This document shows positions 1 through 9,007 of a stretch of DNA of 39,860 nt, piece by piece. A program made the position numbers and the translations under genes. The notes beneath the pieces are model-generated. The model worked only from the letters and a program-made list of their open reading frames with translations, was not told where the DNA came from and did no database searches. The stretch is from Lentilactobacillus parabuchneri DSM 5707 = NBRC 107865 (lineage in GTDB: Bacteria > Bacillota > Bacilli > Lactobacillales > Lactobacillaceae), in the NCBI RefSeq assembly GCF_001435315.1, contig NZ_AZGK01000017.1:1-39860 (forward strand). The letters run 5' to 3'. Each line of letters begins with the position of its first letter. Position 1 is the first letter of the stretch.

Positions 1-46
1 TAATCTCGATTTAGGTGTTAAAAAGTTACCAACAGGGGGAATTATC

Positions 47-511
47 ATGAACAAGATTGTCAAGTGGATCATATCATTCGTGGGAATCTTAGTATTATCA
101 GTTACGTTCAGTTCGACGGCCAGTGCCAATCGGGTACACGATGGCTTTCCCGCCCCAATTCAAGGAAGATATTGGCGTACCACGGTCAATCAGGGGACTA
201 ACTCCGTTCCAAGACATATGTACTTTTACGCTGTTAAAGATGGCTTTGTCATTAAAAATACAGCTACTGGGACGATCAGATGCAAGTGGATGATTTACAC
301 ACACGATTACACTACATACGTACTAAACGGGTCGGAAAATAACGACCTGTCAAAAGTCGTTTGGGTCTTCATTACACCTGATAAGAATTGGAAAACTGTC
401 AAGATCGGTTATAAAATTACAGGTATAAATGGGGAGCCAAAATATCCTGCTATTCACTATCAGCATTACACAGCTACTTCAGTTTCCAAAGTAACAGCAA
501 TCGTTCACTAA
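47..511 (+). CDS. small secreted protein of unknown function
   Basis: The 154-residue product begins with a lysine-containing N-terminus, a hydrophobic core (about residues 7-24) and an Ala-Ser-Ala site near residue 27, which is a typical Sec signal peptide. The mature part is about 125 residues, rich in Tyr, Trp and Thr, with one cysteine and no membrane segment or cell-wall anchor. It is therefore probably released or loosely wall-associated. A purine-rich ribosome-binding site (AGGGGGA) sits about 6 bases before the ATG. I do not recognise a named family; similar short secreted proteins of unknown role are common in lactobacilli. The gene is followed by a strong terminator shared with the convergent downstream gene. 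It is confident as a gene, with function unknown. Confidence 0.8.
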   Translation: MNKIVKWIISFVGILVLSVTFSSTASANRVHDGFPAPIQGRYWRTTVNQGTNSVPRHMYFYAVKDGFVIKNTATGTIRCKWMIYTHDYTTYVLNGSENNDLSKVVWVFITPDKNWKTVKIGYKITGINGEPKYPAIHYQHYTATSVSKVTAIVH

Positions 512-535
512 ACATAATAAGTATAATAATCAAAA

Positions 536-573
536 ATAGAAGCCCCAGAGCAAGTTTGCTCCAGGGCTTCTAT
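536..573. terminator. bidirectional rho-independent terminator
   Basis: A hairpin with arms ATAGAAGCCC and GGGCTTCTAT encloses an inner AGCAAG/TTTGCT pairing and is followed by a T-rich stretch on the plus strand. It lies between two convergent genes and can serve both. Confidence 0.85.
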
Positions 574-613
574 TTGTTGTTATTGTTTTAGTTATTTTGT
601 TGCTAAAGTGAAA

Positions 614-1702
614 TTAAACAATTTCGAGATGCAATTGTTGATCCTTAACCCAGTGCATGCCGAGCAGAACTCTGTAGAGCACGATTGAGATAACAGCTGG
701 GACAACGATTCCCATTACCAGATAAGCAACGAACATGTTCATGTTGGTTGATGCCAGGTTAAGTGGGGCGATAAATGAGTTCAAGCCTAGTCCACCTAAT
801 GTGTAGGGTACCTTGAAACCAAAGAACATGGTTGCAATTGGTGCGGCCACGACTGCGGCAGTCATTGACGGAATTGCCAGTCGTGGGTTTGCCAGCAAGT
901 TCGGGAACTGAACCTTTGGTGTGATGAAACCCTGGGCGATATTGGCACCAAGGTTGTTTTGACGCCATGAGATGACCGTGAACCCAACGAATTGAGCGGT
1001 GGTTCCGATCAAGGCAGCCCCTGATGAAAGTGGATCAAGCATGACAGCAACTGCCAGAGCAGCTGATGAGGCAGGTGTCATCAAGAAGAGTGACCATGCT
1101 AGTGCAACAGCCATTGAACCGACGATTGGGTTGATTTGCATTGATTGGGCGATGAACGCACTCAGCCAGTTAAGTGCTGGCGTGGTGACACTTGCAAGGC
1201 CCAACCCTGCGATTGAACCGACTAAAGTTGCGGCAAGTGGAACTAACATCATATCAAGCGGCGTTTTACCGGTTAAGTATTTACCAACTAAGGCAGCAAT
1301 TAATCCGGCAGCAACGGCACTAATAGGTTGACCAGTTGTAAAGACCCCGTTTCCAGCTACTTGTGCCATTTGATTACCCGTTGCGGTTGCGGCATGAACG
1401 CCGGATGAAATGAAGTAAACGGCGTTTGCGCCAACAGTTGAGGCAATCATGGAACTAAACAGGACCAGTGTGTTGGTTTTTAATTGTGAGGCCACGGCGG
1501 CACCGAATGCTGGAGCTAAGAGCCACTGAGCAATTGAGCCGATTTGATGTAATTGTGGCCAGTTCACGAAGTTGGCAATGGTTTGGGTTAATAATCCAAC
1601 CCCTAACATAACTAGGACGGCGTTTGAGACACCGGCTGAAACTAAGTATACGTAATCTTTGACTGTCAGTTTTTCTACTGGCTTATTTGCTTCTGTATCC
1701 AT
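614..1702 (-). CDS. PTS EIIC-type membrane transporter (orphan)
   Basis: This 362-residue protein is almost entirely hydrophobic, with about 8-10 membrane segments separated by short Gly/Ala/Pro-rich loops. It resembles the stand-alone PTS_EIIC_2 type permeases found in Firmicutes. No phosphorylatable EIIA or EIIB domain is fused or encoded nearby, so it either borrows those from another locus or works as a PTS-independent transporter; its substrate is unknown. The start was placed at the second of two close ATGs (1702) because GAGG lies 8 bases upstream of it, whereas the longer reading frame has no ribosome-binding site. Two inverted repeats lie just upstream. The family call comes from general sequence resemblance, not from a diagnostic motif. 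Confidence 0.65.
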   Translation of the reverse strand: MDTEANKPVEKLTVKDYVYLVSAGVSNAVLVMLGVGLLTQTIANFVNWPQLHQIGSIAQWLLAPAFGAAVASQLKTNTLVLFSSMIASTVGANAVYFISSGVHAATATGNQMAQVAGNGVFTTGQPISAVAAGLIAALVGKYLTGKTPLDMMLVPLAATLVGSIAGLGLASVTTPALNWLSAFIAQSMQINPIVGSMAVALAWSLFLMTPASSAALAVAVMLDPLSSGAALIGTTAQFVGFTVISWRQNNLGANIAQGFITPKVQFPNLLANPRLAIPSMTAAVVAAPIATMFFGFKVPYTLGGLGLNSFIAPLNLASTNMNMFVAYLVMGIVVPAVISIVLYRVLLGMHWVKDQQLHLEIV

Positions 1703-1744
1703 TGGCATTACCTCGCTTTTTATAATTATAATTGCATGAGAACT

Positions 1745-1798
1745 AAATGATAAAAATGAAATTGTTATCATTTAACCATCTTGACACGCCAATGTCAA
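1745..1798. promoter_or_regulatory. paired inverted repeats upstream of the EIIC gene
   Basis: The 428-base gap from 1703 to 2130 holds two inverted repeats close to the EIIC gene. AAATGATAA (1745-1753) matches TTATCATTT (1765-1773), and TTGACA (1781-1786) matches TGTCAA (1793-1798). They fall where a minus-strand promoter for the EIIC gene would lie and could be operators. The AT-rich one may be chance. In the rest of the gap I see only a TATAAT at 2090-2095, a likely -10 for the DegV gene. Confidence 0.35.
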
Positions 1799-2130
1799 CA
1801 CCTGATTTAAAATTGATTGATAACCAGCCGAATTAATGGCGTTAAATTGCTACCATGCTGGCGCTATCATCGTTGATACCACTGATTAATCAATTCAACT
1901 ATTAGTTTGGAAAAAAGTTCCGAATTTATTTTTGCTGTTTTCACATCTTCTCCATTTTGGCTCTCATAATTTCCGAGTGATTTGATGAGAATTTTATCAT
2001 AATTCAAAATTTCTTCATTTCGGGGATTCCCTCCTAATCAACAGCCGGCAAATTCTAACAAATCCATCATGGCCTAACGGATTATATGATATAATCGATT
2101 TATTATTAAATAAAGAATGGAAGTGGACTC

Positions 2131-3000
2131 ATGACAAAAGTTGCGATCGTCACCGACAGCACAGCAGCCCTTTCAGATGATACTGTTCAGAAAATGGCCA
2201 ACGTGTTTGTCGTCCCGATTGTCGTGAACATGAACGGGATCACGTATCGCGAAGGTATTGATATTACCAACGAACAATTTTACACAGCGTTGGCGAAGGC
2301 CAAACAATTGCCGACGACGGCGCCACCAACACCAATGGAAATGCTGAAAGTGTATGATAATTTAGCCAATCAGGGATATGATGACATCATTAGCATCCAT
2401 CTCACTTCCGGCATTACCGGCTTCGTCAACAATCTCACCACCGTTGTCCGGGGCTACACCAATGCCAACGTCCACGTCTACGACTCACACATTACCATTG
2501 AGCCGATGGGCTATCTGGTCAAATACGCATCAATGTTGGCTCACCAAGGACTTGAAGTTACCGACATCATCGACCATTTGGATCGTATTCGAGCGACGAT
2601 GGATGAGTATTTCGTTGTCGATGACTTAAAAAATCTCGTTACTGGCGGTCGGCTGACCAACGCGGCCGCATTTGCCGGTGGCCTGCTACGAATTAAGCCG
2701 ATTCTCACGTTAAATGAGAAGTACCAAATTGAAGCAATCGGCAAGATTCGCACAATGAAAAAAGCACTCAAACATTTAGAGGATGAATTTAACCAGCAAT
2801 ATCAGAAGCTGGACTATCCGATTCACGTCATGCTAACGGGGACCAATAATTTGCCTGCCGTTAACAAATGGTGTGCGGACATGAAACCAAAGTATCCAAA
2901 CGCCAGCTTCCAAGTTGGTCAAATTGGTCCGGTTGTCGGCACCCATTTAGGGTCGAATGCATTTGTCATACTTTGGTGTAAACAAGTCCCTGAATTATAG
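2131..3000 (+). CDS. DegV family fatty-acid-binding protein
   Basis: This 289-residue protein begins with the DegV signature (KVAIVTDSTAAL, residues 3-14) and carries the conserved threonine-rich PTTAPPTP segment near residue 62. The characteristic LKNLVTGGRLTNAAAFAGGL block lies near residue 170, followed by IKPIL. Members of the family (FakB in staphylococci) bind a fatty acid and present it to the kinase FakA for entry into phospholipid synthesis. Which fatty acid this copy prefers cannot be read from sequence, and no fakA gene is in the window. Length and motif order are normal. The ATG has a GGAAGTGG ribosome-binding site and a TATAAT at 2090-2095 upstream. It appears to be transcribed alone. 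Confidence 0.92.
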   Translation: MTKVAIVTDSTAALSDDTVQKMANVFVVPIVVNMNGITYREGIDITNEQFYTALAKAKQLPTTAPPTPMEMLKVYDNLANQGYDDIISIHLTSGITGFVNNLTTVVRGYTNANVHVYDSHITIEPMGYLVKYASMLAHQGLEVTDIIDHLDRIRATMDEYFVVDDLKNLVTGGRLTNAAAFAGGLLRIKPILTLNEKYQIEAIGKIRTMKKALKHLEDEFNQQYQKLDYPIHVMLTGTNNLPAVNKWCADMKPKYPNASFQVGQIGPVVGTHLGSNAFVILWCKQVPEL

Positions 3001-3084
3001 GTTTAACCGCGTTAGGTATTAACCTTCACGTAAGGTATAATTGACTTATTACACATGATGTAACCGATTGAAGGGAGAAATTTC

Positions 3085-4926
3085 ATGCTTAGTTATTTTG
3101 CGCTTATTACCCTGGTTAAGCTGTCAGGTTTACTCATTCCGTTTATCTGGCTGTTGATTATCGCAGATCGCCGGGGTCGCTTGTATGGAACATTAGCCAT
3201 CGTGCTGATGTTTATCGTGAGCTATATCAATACGTACTTTAATTTACCGGATCTTGCCTACCCGTCATTGATTGACGGCTGGCTGATGTGGTTCATTGCC
3301 GGAATGATTATCGTCGCAGCCTTACGCCGATTCCTCTATTCGCCAAACGCCGCCGTTGCCCGCACCAAGACTCAAAGCGGCGTTGTCGGGCAAATCGTTG
3401 AGCGGTTTACCGGCACCTTTGGCTGGATTGGTAAAATCGCCATGGCAGTTGTCATTGCCGTGATTGTCTTCATTATATTAGGCAGCATCACGTCGCTGGT
3501 GACGCAAATGAATCCCCGTCCTGCCGTTCAATCCATCAAAACGGATATGAACGATGACACCAAGAACGCGCCAATGCCCGTCATTAAAAATAGTGCTGAA
3601 ACACCGGTTGTTAACGCGCCTCAAACGATTTCAACCGATATGAACAACTCGTTGAACAGTTTTAAAAATTCCAACGTATACGACCTCAATCACATGCGGG
3701 TTCAGATGTTCAAAGGTAAGATGATCTACGTTGCCCCCGTTGAATTCTCCGGTGGTTTCTGGCGTTACATTCACTACCTAAAGGTCCCGGGGTATTTCAG
3801 AACAAATGCGACGGATAAAAACGCCGATCCAAAATTTGTCGCCAAACCAATGAAGTACACCCCAAGTGCCTACTTTAACAACGATGCCGACCGCCGGATC
3901 AGCGCCCACAGTTTGGGCTACACCATGGTCGGGGCAACCGCACAGCTTGAAATTGATGATAACGGCACTCCTTACTATGTGCGGACACTTGCCAAACCAA
4001 TTTCATACCTGAATCGAAATTATGATTACAGCCACTACAAAGTTGCCGTCTTAAACACAATTACCGGTAAAGTAAAAGTTTATTCACCAAAGAAAGTTCC
4101 AAAGTTCGTTGATATCGCCGTCACACCTGAATTTGTCAGCCAAGAAGTGTCACTCTTTGGTCGTTATCGTCACGGATTCTGGAATGCGACCAGCTTTGGT
4201 GGCCACAGTGGCGTTATGAAGCCAACGACTGCCGGAACTGAGGGTGGCGATAAGCTGACGCCTTATGCTTACAAGGGCCGGGTTTACTACTTCACCGGAA
4301 TGACCAGTGTCAACGAGCATCAAAGTTCAATTCTGGGCTACACGTTCGTGGATGCCCGAACCAACACGCTTCATTACTACCGTGAGCACGGAAACGTGAT
4401 GACACCTGAGCGGGCGATCTCTTACGCCCAGCAGGATATCAACCCACAGAACTACCGAGGAACCTTACCACTGCTCTATCGAATCAACGGTGATCCAACT
4501 TGGGTAGTTTCGATGCTTGATCGGGATAATAACTCGTTTATGAAATACGTCTACCTGCTTGCGGACGGTAACAACCAAAGCGGCACCTACGCCATTGGTG
4601 ATGATGCCCAAAGCACGTTGGCCATCTTTGAACAACGAGTTGAAGCCAAGACTGGCGTGGCAGCCAGCGTTCCAACCAGTAAAACCATCTCAGGAACCAT
4701 CAACCGAGTTGTCAGAACCAATGATAGCCTGCTGTTTATTCTAAAGAATAACAACCAAGTTTATAAAATTGATACAACCGCGAAGAATTTCAACCCATTA
4801 CTCCAGTTCATCGCTGAAGGTGATCGGGTAAGTTTCAAGGCTGAAACAATTACCGGCAACAGTTTAGCAACCGCAAACGTTTCGCTTTCGACGTTTAAAG
4901 ATGCTTCACTGAGTGCTAAGAAATAG
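3085..4926 (+). CDS. large membrane protein of unknown function with extracellular domain
   Basis: The 613-residue product has three or four N-terminal membrane segments (about residues 1-90), another near residue 115-145, then about 460 soluble residues probably outside the cell. The soluble part is rich in Tyr, Asn and Thr and contains a motif-like stretch around YTMVGATAQLEI. A C-terminal segment of about 80 residues (SGTINRVVRTNDSLLFIL onward) alternates short beta-like stretches in the manner of a small OB-like fold. I do not recognise a catalytic motif. The ribosome-binding site GGGAG precedes the ATG by about 7 bases. It sits 84 bases after the DegV gene and ends at a strong terminator. 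A role in the envelope is only a guess from topology. Confidence 0.85.
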   Translation: MLSYFALITLVKLSGLLIPFIWLLIIADRRGRLYGTLAIVLMFIVSYINTYFNLPDLAYPSLIDGWLMWFIAGMIIVAALRRFLYSPNAAVARTKTQSGVVGQIVERFTGTFGWIGKIAMAVVIAVIVFIILGSITSLVTQMNPRPAVQSIKTDMNDDTKNAPMPVIKNSAETPVVNAPQTISTDMNNSLNSFKNSNVYDLNHMRVQMFKGKMIYVAPVEFSGGFWRYIHYLKVPGYFRTNATDKNADPKFVAKPMKYTPSAYFNNDADRRISAHSLGYTMVGATAQLEIDDNGTPYYVRTLAKPISYLNRNYDYSHYKVAVLNTITGKVKVYSPKKVPKFVDIAVTPEFVSQEVSLFGRYRHGFWNATSFGGHSGVMKPTTAGTEGGDKLTPYAYKGRVYYFTGMTSVNEHQSSILGYTFVDARTNTLHYYREHGNVMTPERAISYAQQDINPQNYRGTLPLLYRINGDPTWVVSMLDRDNNSFMKYVYLLADGNNQSGTYAIGDDAQSTLAIFEQRVEAKTGVAASVPTSKTISGTINRVVRTNDSLLFILKNNNQVYKIDTTAKNFNPLLQFIAEGDRVSFKAETITGNSLATANVSLSTFKDASLSAKK

Positions 4927-4937
4927 CGATTAGTTAA

Positions 4938-4986
4938 AAAGTCCCCATCAAAAGCCAGTGCACAACCGGCTTTTGATGGGGACTTT
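4938..4986. terminator. bidirectional rho-independent terminator
   Basis: The hairpin has perfect 19-base arms (AAAGTCCCCATCAAAAGCC and its complement) around an 11-base loop, with A/T tracts on both sides. It lies between convergent genes. Confidence 0.95.
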
Positions 4987-4991
4987 AGTAT

Positions 4992-6479
4992 TTATATTTG
5001 CATTCGCTGTTTCAAAAACTTATCATGTTCCAACTTCTGCGCCCAAATGTTAATCAGCAAGGAAATCATCATCAAGATCAACGACAGCCACATAATGTTA
5101 TGAAGCCCGTTAAACAATATTACCCGCATTTGCGGCAACAAGTGGTGTGGTAATGCGCCACTGCTGGATGCGTCACTTAACTCGTTCATCATCTTCATCG
5201 TGATTGAACCGCCGGACTTGCTAACCCCATCACGTAACGCGTTGTTCATGATGATACCGAAGATCGAAGCCGTAAACGTCTGGCTTAACATCCGTATCAA
5301 AAAACTAAACGACGTTGCGATTGGGATATCAGTTGGATCGGCATCTTGTTGAACCTTAACCTGCAGCTCATTGAAGCACGCCCCATTACCAAAACCTTCA
5401 AAAGCCCCGGCAATCAGCAAGACCCAATAGGGTGTCTGCACGCCGGAAATCACCATGATGATAAACGAAATCATCAGCATGATAATCCCCATGGCAATCA
5501 CCCGTTGTGGCGACAAGAAGTTTCGAATTGGCGCAACAATTTCTGATCCCAGAAAATCCGTAAAGGCGCCAGGAATCTGAGTGGCCCCACCAATTAAGGC
5601 CGAGGTTGCCAATAACCCCTGGGCCCACATTGGACTATAAATCAGAAAAGCGATAAATGCTCCCCAAATCAGCGTAAACAGGACAAAATCAATCATCAAT
5701 GGCAAGTTCTTAAATAAGCGGCTTGGAATAATCGGGTCATCAACCTGCTCCTCGAGTACCGCCATGACAACTAATACCACAATCGCAAATCCAATCACTG
5801 TCAGAACAAGCAAAAGGTTGGCATTTCCAATCATTTCAATTCCGGCAAGCAGGCTGACTAATCCGACGGTCATCATGATCGCGCCTCGATAATCAACTGC
5901 TCGTGTTTGCCGAGTTTCATGACTGACTTTATAATAAATTTGAACCAGGATAATTGAAATCAGGCCAATTGGGACGTTTAAGTAAAAGACCCAGTGCCAA
6001 CTAAATGTGTCGACGATATATCCGCCAACCAATGGACCAATGATCGTTGCCATACTGTAACTGGCAGAGACAAAGCCAAGGACCTGCATTCGTTTGCGCG
6101 GATTTTGATACATTTTGGCATAGATAATGTAGGGTAGCGAAACGGTTCCGCCATTCCCAATTCCCATCAACGTTCTGGCGAGAATTAAAAAAACAATGTT
6201 GGGCGCCATCCCCTGTAAAAATGACCCAATGACAAATAGTGTTGCGGCCAACTGATAGCTGCGTTTATTGCCAATGTGCTCACCTAATTTACTCCATAAA
6301 GGTGTACTAACCGCAGTCCCAAGCAAAAAGACGGCGACAATCCACCCCATTAATTCAATTCCGTGGAGATCGGATATAATAGCTGGTAATGCAGTATTGA
6401 TGGTTGTGTTATCCAGCCCACTCATTGCGTTTGATAGCAACAGCGCACAGGTCACAATCAGGATATCGCGTTTAGACAA
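4992..6479 (-). CDS. MFS multidrug exporter, 14-TM DHA2 (EmrB/QacA) type
   Basis: This 495-residue protein has the length and hydrophobic pattern of a 14-segment drug:H+ antiporter. The family motif LDNTTINTALP is in the first membrane segment, and the motif C region (SMATIIGPLVGGYIVD) is in segment 5, which marks exporters. The substrate cannot be named. I placed the start at TTG 6479 because AGGAG lies 6 bases upstream of it, while the upstream in-frame ATG would add 28 residues that are not family-like and would run through the promoter. The gene is monocistronic: its own promoter lies at 6514-6542, and it meets a convergent gene at a shared terminator. Confidence 0.9.
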   Translation of the reverse strand: MSKRDILIVTCALLLSNAMSGLDNTTINTALPAIISDLHGIELMGWIVAVFLLGTAVSTPLWSKLGEHIGNKRSYQLAATLFVIGSFLQGMAPNIVFLILARTLMGIGNGGTVSLPYIIYAKMYQNPRKRMQVLGFVSASYSMATIIGPLVGGYIVDTFSWHWVFYLNVPIGLISIILVQIYYKVSHETRQTRAVDYRGAIMMTVGLVSLLAGIEMIGNANLLLVLTVIGFAIVVLVVMAVLEEQVDDPIIPSRLFKNLPLMIDFVLFTLIWGAFIAFLIYSPMWAQGLLATSALIGGATQIPGAFTDFLGSEIVAPIRNFLSPQRVIAMGIIMLMISFIIMVISGVQTPYWVLLIAGAFEGFGNGACFNELQVKVQQDADPTDIPIATSFSFLIRMLSQTFTASIFGIIMNNALRDGVSKSGGSITMKMMNELSDASSSGALPHHLLPQMRVILFNGLHNIMWLSLILMMISLLINIWAQKLEHDKFLKQRMQI

Positions 6480-6513
6480 GGTATTCTCCTCTTTCTTAAT
6501 AAAAGTCACTCTT

Positions 6514-6542
6514 TCTATAGTACAACTTTTATGGCTGAACAA
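6514..6542 (-). promoter_or_regulatory. sigma-A type promoter of the DHA2 exporter
   Basis: On the minus strand TTGTTC (6542-6537) is separated by 17 bases from TATAGA (6519-6514), which places the transcript start a few bases upstream of the AGGAG and TTG start. Confidence 0.55.
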
Positions 6543-6682
6543 GAAAGGAAGAATTGAAATCACTTTGAATTAAGTGATGAAACATTTAGGAATGTTATTC
6601 GGTTCTATCTCCTTAATTTCAATAGTAAAGCCAGTCTTACGCATCCATTTTTGACTTCAGATCGGTCGTGTAATAGACAAAA

Positions 6683-6726
6683 AATACCCCGACAAGTAGA
6701 GATGACCTTTACTTGCCAGGGTATTA
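6683..6726 (-). terminator. terminator of the alpha-galactoside operon
   Basis: The minus-strand hairpin pairs AATACCC with GGGTATT, and CAAGTA with TACTTG inside it. A run of six T follows. It lies 23 bases after the melA stop codon. Confidence 0.85.
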
Positions 6727-6748
6727 TTTTACTCTGAACGAATTTAAT

Positions 6749-8974
6749 TTACTTCACGGCATCAATCACAAACAGCTTCGAATTAAAGTCAGCTGACTGA
6801 TCCGTTCCGTGGGTTTCATGCAGAATATCACTCACGAAGAGTCCGGCGTTCATCAGCTCATCGCCGTAAAATTGTTCATTGCCGCCATTAACCGTGTACT
6901 TGGTGTCAGGATCAAGTCCTTCGAGATACAGGCGGATATAACCGGTATTTGGTCGATTCAAAATCTGGTATCGGGCAGCAATTGCGTGCTGTTTGTCATC
7001 ACTCACGACTTCCCAGCTCATTACGTTGCCACCGTTGGCAAATGGATTATCGATTCGATAGAACTTACCGAACTGGAAGAGTTGTCGGTGTTCCTTGTAA
7101 AACGCGGTCTGTTCTTTAATCTGTTGCTGTTCTTCGGGCGACATCTTGGTAATATCCAACTCGTAACCAAAATCACCAAAGTAGGCAACAGCCGCACGGG
7201 TTTTCAACGATGTAATCCGGCCAACCTGATCGTTAGGGACTGCCGAAACGTGAGCCCCCATCATCATTTGTGGGTAACCGTATGAGGTGCCAAACTGAAT
7301 CAACATCCGCTCAACGGCATCGGTATCATCGCTAGTCCAGGCTTGTGGCGCATAATACATCATTCCCAAGTCAAACCGGCCACCACCTGATGAGCAGGAT
7401 TCAAACAACACATCCGGGTAAGCTTTTACCAAGCGATCATAAAGTTGGTAAACACCCAGAATGTATCGGTGCGGCATTTCCAGCTGATCAGCAGCACGCA
7501 AGTGAGGACTATACGTCTCAGTAATATTGCGGTTCATATCCCACTTGATATAATCCAGCTTGGTTAAATCAATGATTTTGCTCATTGCATCAAAGAGGTA
7601 GTCCACCACTTCCGGTCGGGTCATATCAAGAACAAACTGTTGCCGTTCCGGCGATGCATGCCGTCCGGGTGCGTTGATCAACCAATCCGGATGCTCTTTG
7701 TACAATTCACTGTCAATTGAAATCATTTCCGGCTCAAACCACAAGCCGAACTTCAATCCCAAGTCGTGGATTTTTTGGGTAAAGGTGCCAAAGCCACTCG
7801 GGAATTTTGGTTCATTCACAAACCAATCCCCTAATGAACTGTCATCGTTATTTCTGTGACCAAACCAACCGTCATCCAGGACAAACATTTCCAGTCCCAA
7901 CTTCTTGGCCGTAGTCGCAAAGCTCAGTAACTTATCTTCATCAAAGTCCATGAAAGTAGCTTCCCAATTGTTAATGAGCGTTGGTCGCTGCTCATGGGCA
8001 AAGCGCTGATTAACCAAATGATTCTGATAGAAAACGCCCATTTGCTGGCTTAGTTGGTTCATTCCGGCATCTGTGTAACTCAAGACCGCTTCAGGTGTCT
8101 GGAATTTGTCACCAGGCTTGAGATTCCAAGCAAACTCTTCTGGATTAATTCCGACCAGTACGCGGCTGGCATCATATTGGTCAACTTGGACCTGATCGGA
8201 AAAGTTGCCGGAATAAACCAGATTGAAGCCAAAGACCGAACCGCTGGCATCATCAGTGTTGGGCCGAGCCAACATCACAAATGGATTTTGTTGATGACTG
8301 GACGTCCCACGAAGACTGCCGATGCTTTGAACACCAGAGCGAAGATGCGTTCTGATCATGTGTCGTTCACGCGACCAGGCCCCCGAGAACTGGATGAAAT
8401 CATAATCTGCATCCGGTAAATCAAGTTGGGCACTGGCAGCTGAATTCAAAGTTAATTTTTCGTTTCCCTGGTTTTGGAACTCCGCACTGCGGATAATGAC
8501 ATCTTGATGAGGAAAAATCGTGTAGTTCAGGTGCATCACGAGCCCCAGCAATTGATCTCTCAACGCAATGGTTAATGTCTGGGCATCATCATGATTGTCG
8601 TCAAACGTGGACGGAAGCCCCGCCAAACGCTTCTTGCCATCAACCAATTCGTAACTTTCATACTTGAATTCAGTAATTCGGCTGCCATTTTCTTGGGTAA
8701 CTTGATAAGCCGGGTAACGGAAGTCCCCTTTCCCCAAGCTGGCATATTCCTGCTTGAGTACTTGCGGTTGAACATCCTTATGATCAAGGCGCCAAACTGT
8801 GGCAGCATTATGCCACTCTTTTGTCGTCAAGTTATCATAGGAAGGCTTCGAGTGAACCCGTTTGCCATAATAAACCTGGCCAAGTTCCCCATTTTCCATT
8901 ACGCGAAAGATATAACTGGTGTGGTCCGTCTGTAAATGAAACAGAAGATTCTGATCCTCAATTCTAATTGCCAC
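6749..8974 (-). CDS. melA: alpha-galactosidase, glycoside hydrolase family 36
   Basis: This enzyme cleaves terminal alpha-1,6-galactose from melibiose, raffinose and stachyose in the cytoplasm. The 741-residue length matches bacterial GH36 enzymes. Seen in order are an N-terminal beta-sandwich, the barrel motif FVLDDGWFG (about residue 365), the nucleophile motif YIKWDMNR (Asp about 479) and the acid/base motif WTSDDTDA (Asp about 549). Those two positions agree with the known family pair. CSSGGGRFD, which lines the galactose pocket, is intact. The GTG start at 8974 is preferred because AAGGGA lies 9 bases upstream; an in-frame TTG three codons earlier has no room for a binding site. It follows the permease gene by 33 bases and shares its promoter and cre site. 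No signal peptide is present. Confidence 0.95.
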   Translation of the reverse strand: MAIRIEDQNLLFHLQTDHTSYIFRVMENGELGQVYYGKRVHSKPSYDNLTTKEWHNAATVWRLDHKDVQPQVLKQEYASLGKGDFRYPAYQVTQENGSRITEFKYESYELVDGKKRLAGLPSTFDDNHDDAQTLTIALRDQLLGLVMHLNYTIFPHQDVIIRSAEFQNQGNEKLTLNSAASAQLDLPDADYDFIQFSGAWSRERHMIRTHLRSGVQSIGSLRGTSSHQQNPFVMLARPNTDDASGSVFGFNLVYSGNFSDQVQVDQYDASRVLVGINPEEFAWNLKPGDKFQTPEAVLSYTDAGMNQLSQQMGVFYQNHLVNQRFAHEQRPTLINNWEATFMDFDEDKLLSFATTAKKLGLEMFVLDDGWFGHRNNDDSSLGDWFVNEPKFPSGFGTFTQKIHDLGLKFGLWFEPEMISIDSELYKEHPDWLINAPGRHASPERQQFVLDMTRPEVVDYLFDAMSKIIDLTKLDYIKWDMNRNITETYSPHLRAADQLEMPHRYILGVYQLYDRLVKAYPDVLFESCSSGGGRFDLGMMYYAPQAWTSDDTDAVERMLIQFGTSYGYPQMMMGAHVSAVPNDQVGRITSLKTRAAVAYFGDFGYELDITKMSPEEQQQIKEQTAFYKEHRQLFQFGKFYRIDNPFANGGNVMSWEVVSDDKQHAIAARYQILNRPNTGYIRLYLEGLDPDTKYTVNGGNEQFYGDELMNAGLFVSDILHETHGTDQSADFNSKLFVIDAVK

Positions 8975-9007
8975 GTTTATCAATCCCTTTTCAGTGTTTG
9001 TTAAGCG

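Noticed and set aside
1800-2080. tRNA or small RNA gene in the gap before degV
   Set aside because: I found no cloverleaf, T-loop motif or terminator. It holds scattered AT-rich inverted fragments only.
6809-7285. 158-residue open frame antisense to melA
   Set aside because: It is a shadow of the GH36 coding sequence; the composition is not protein-like.
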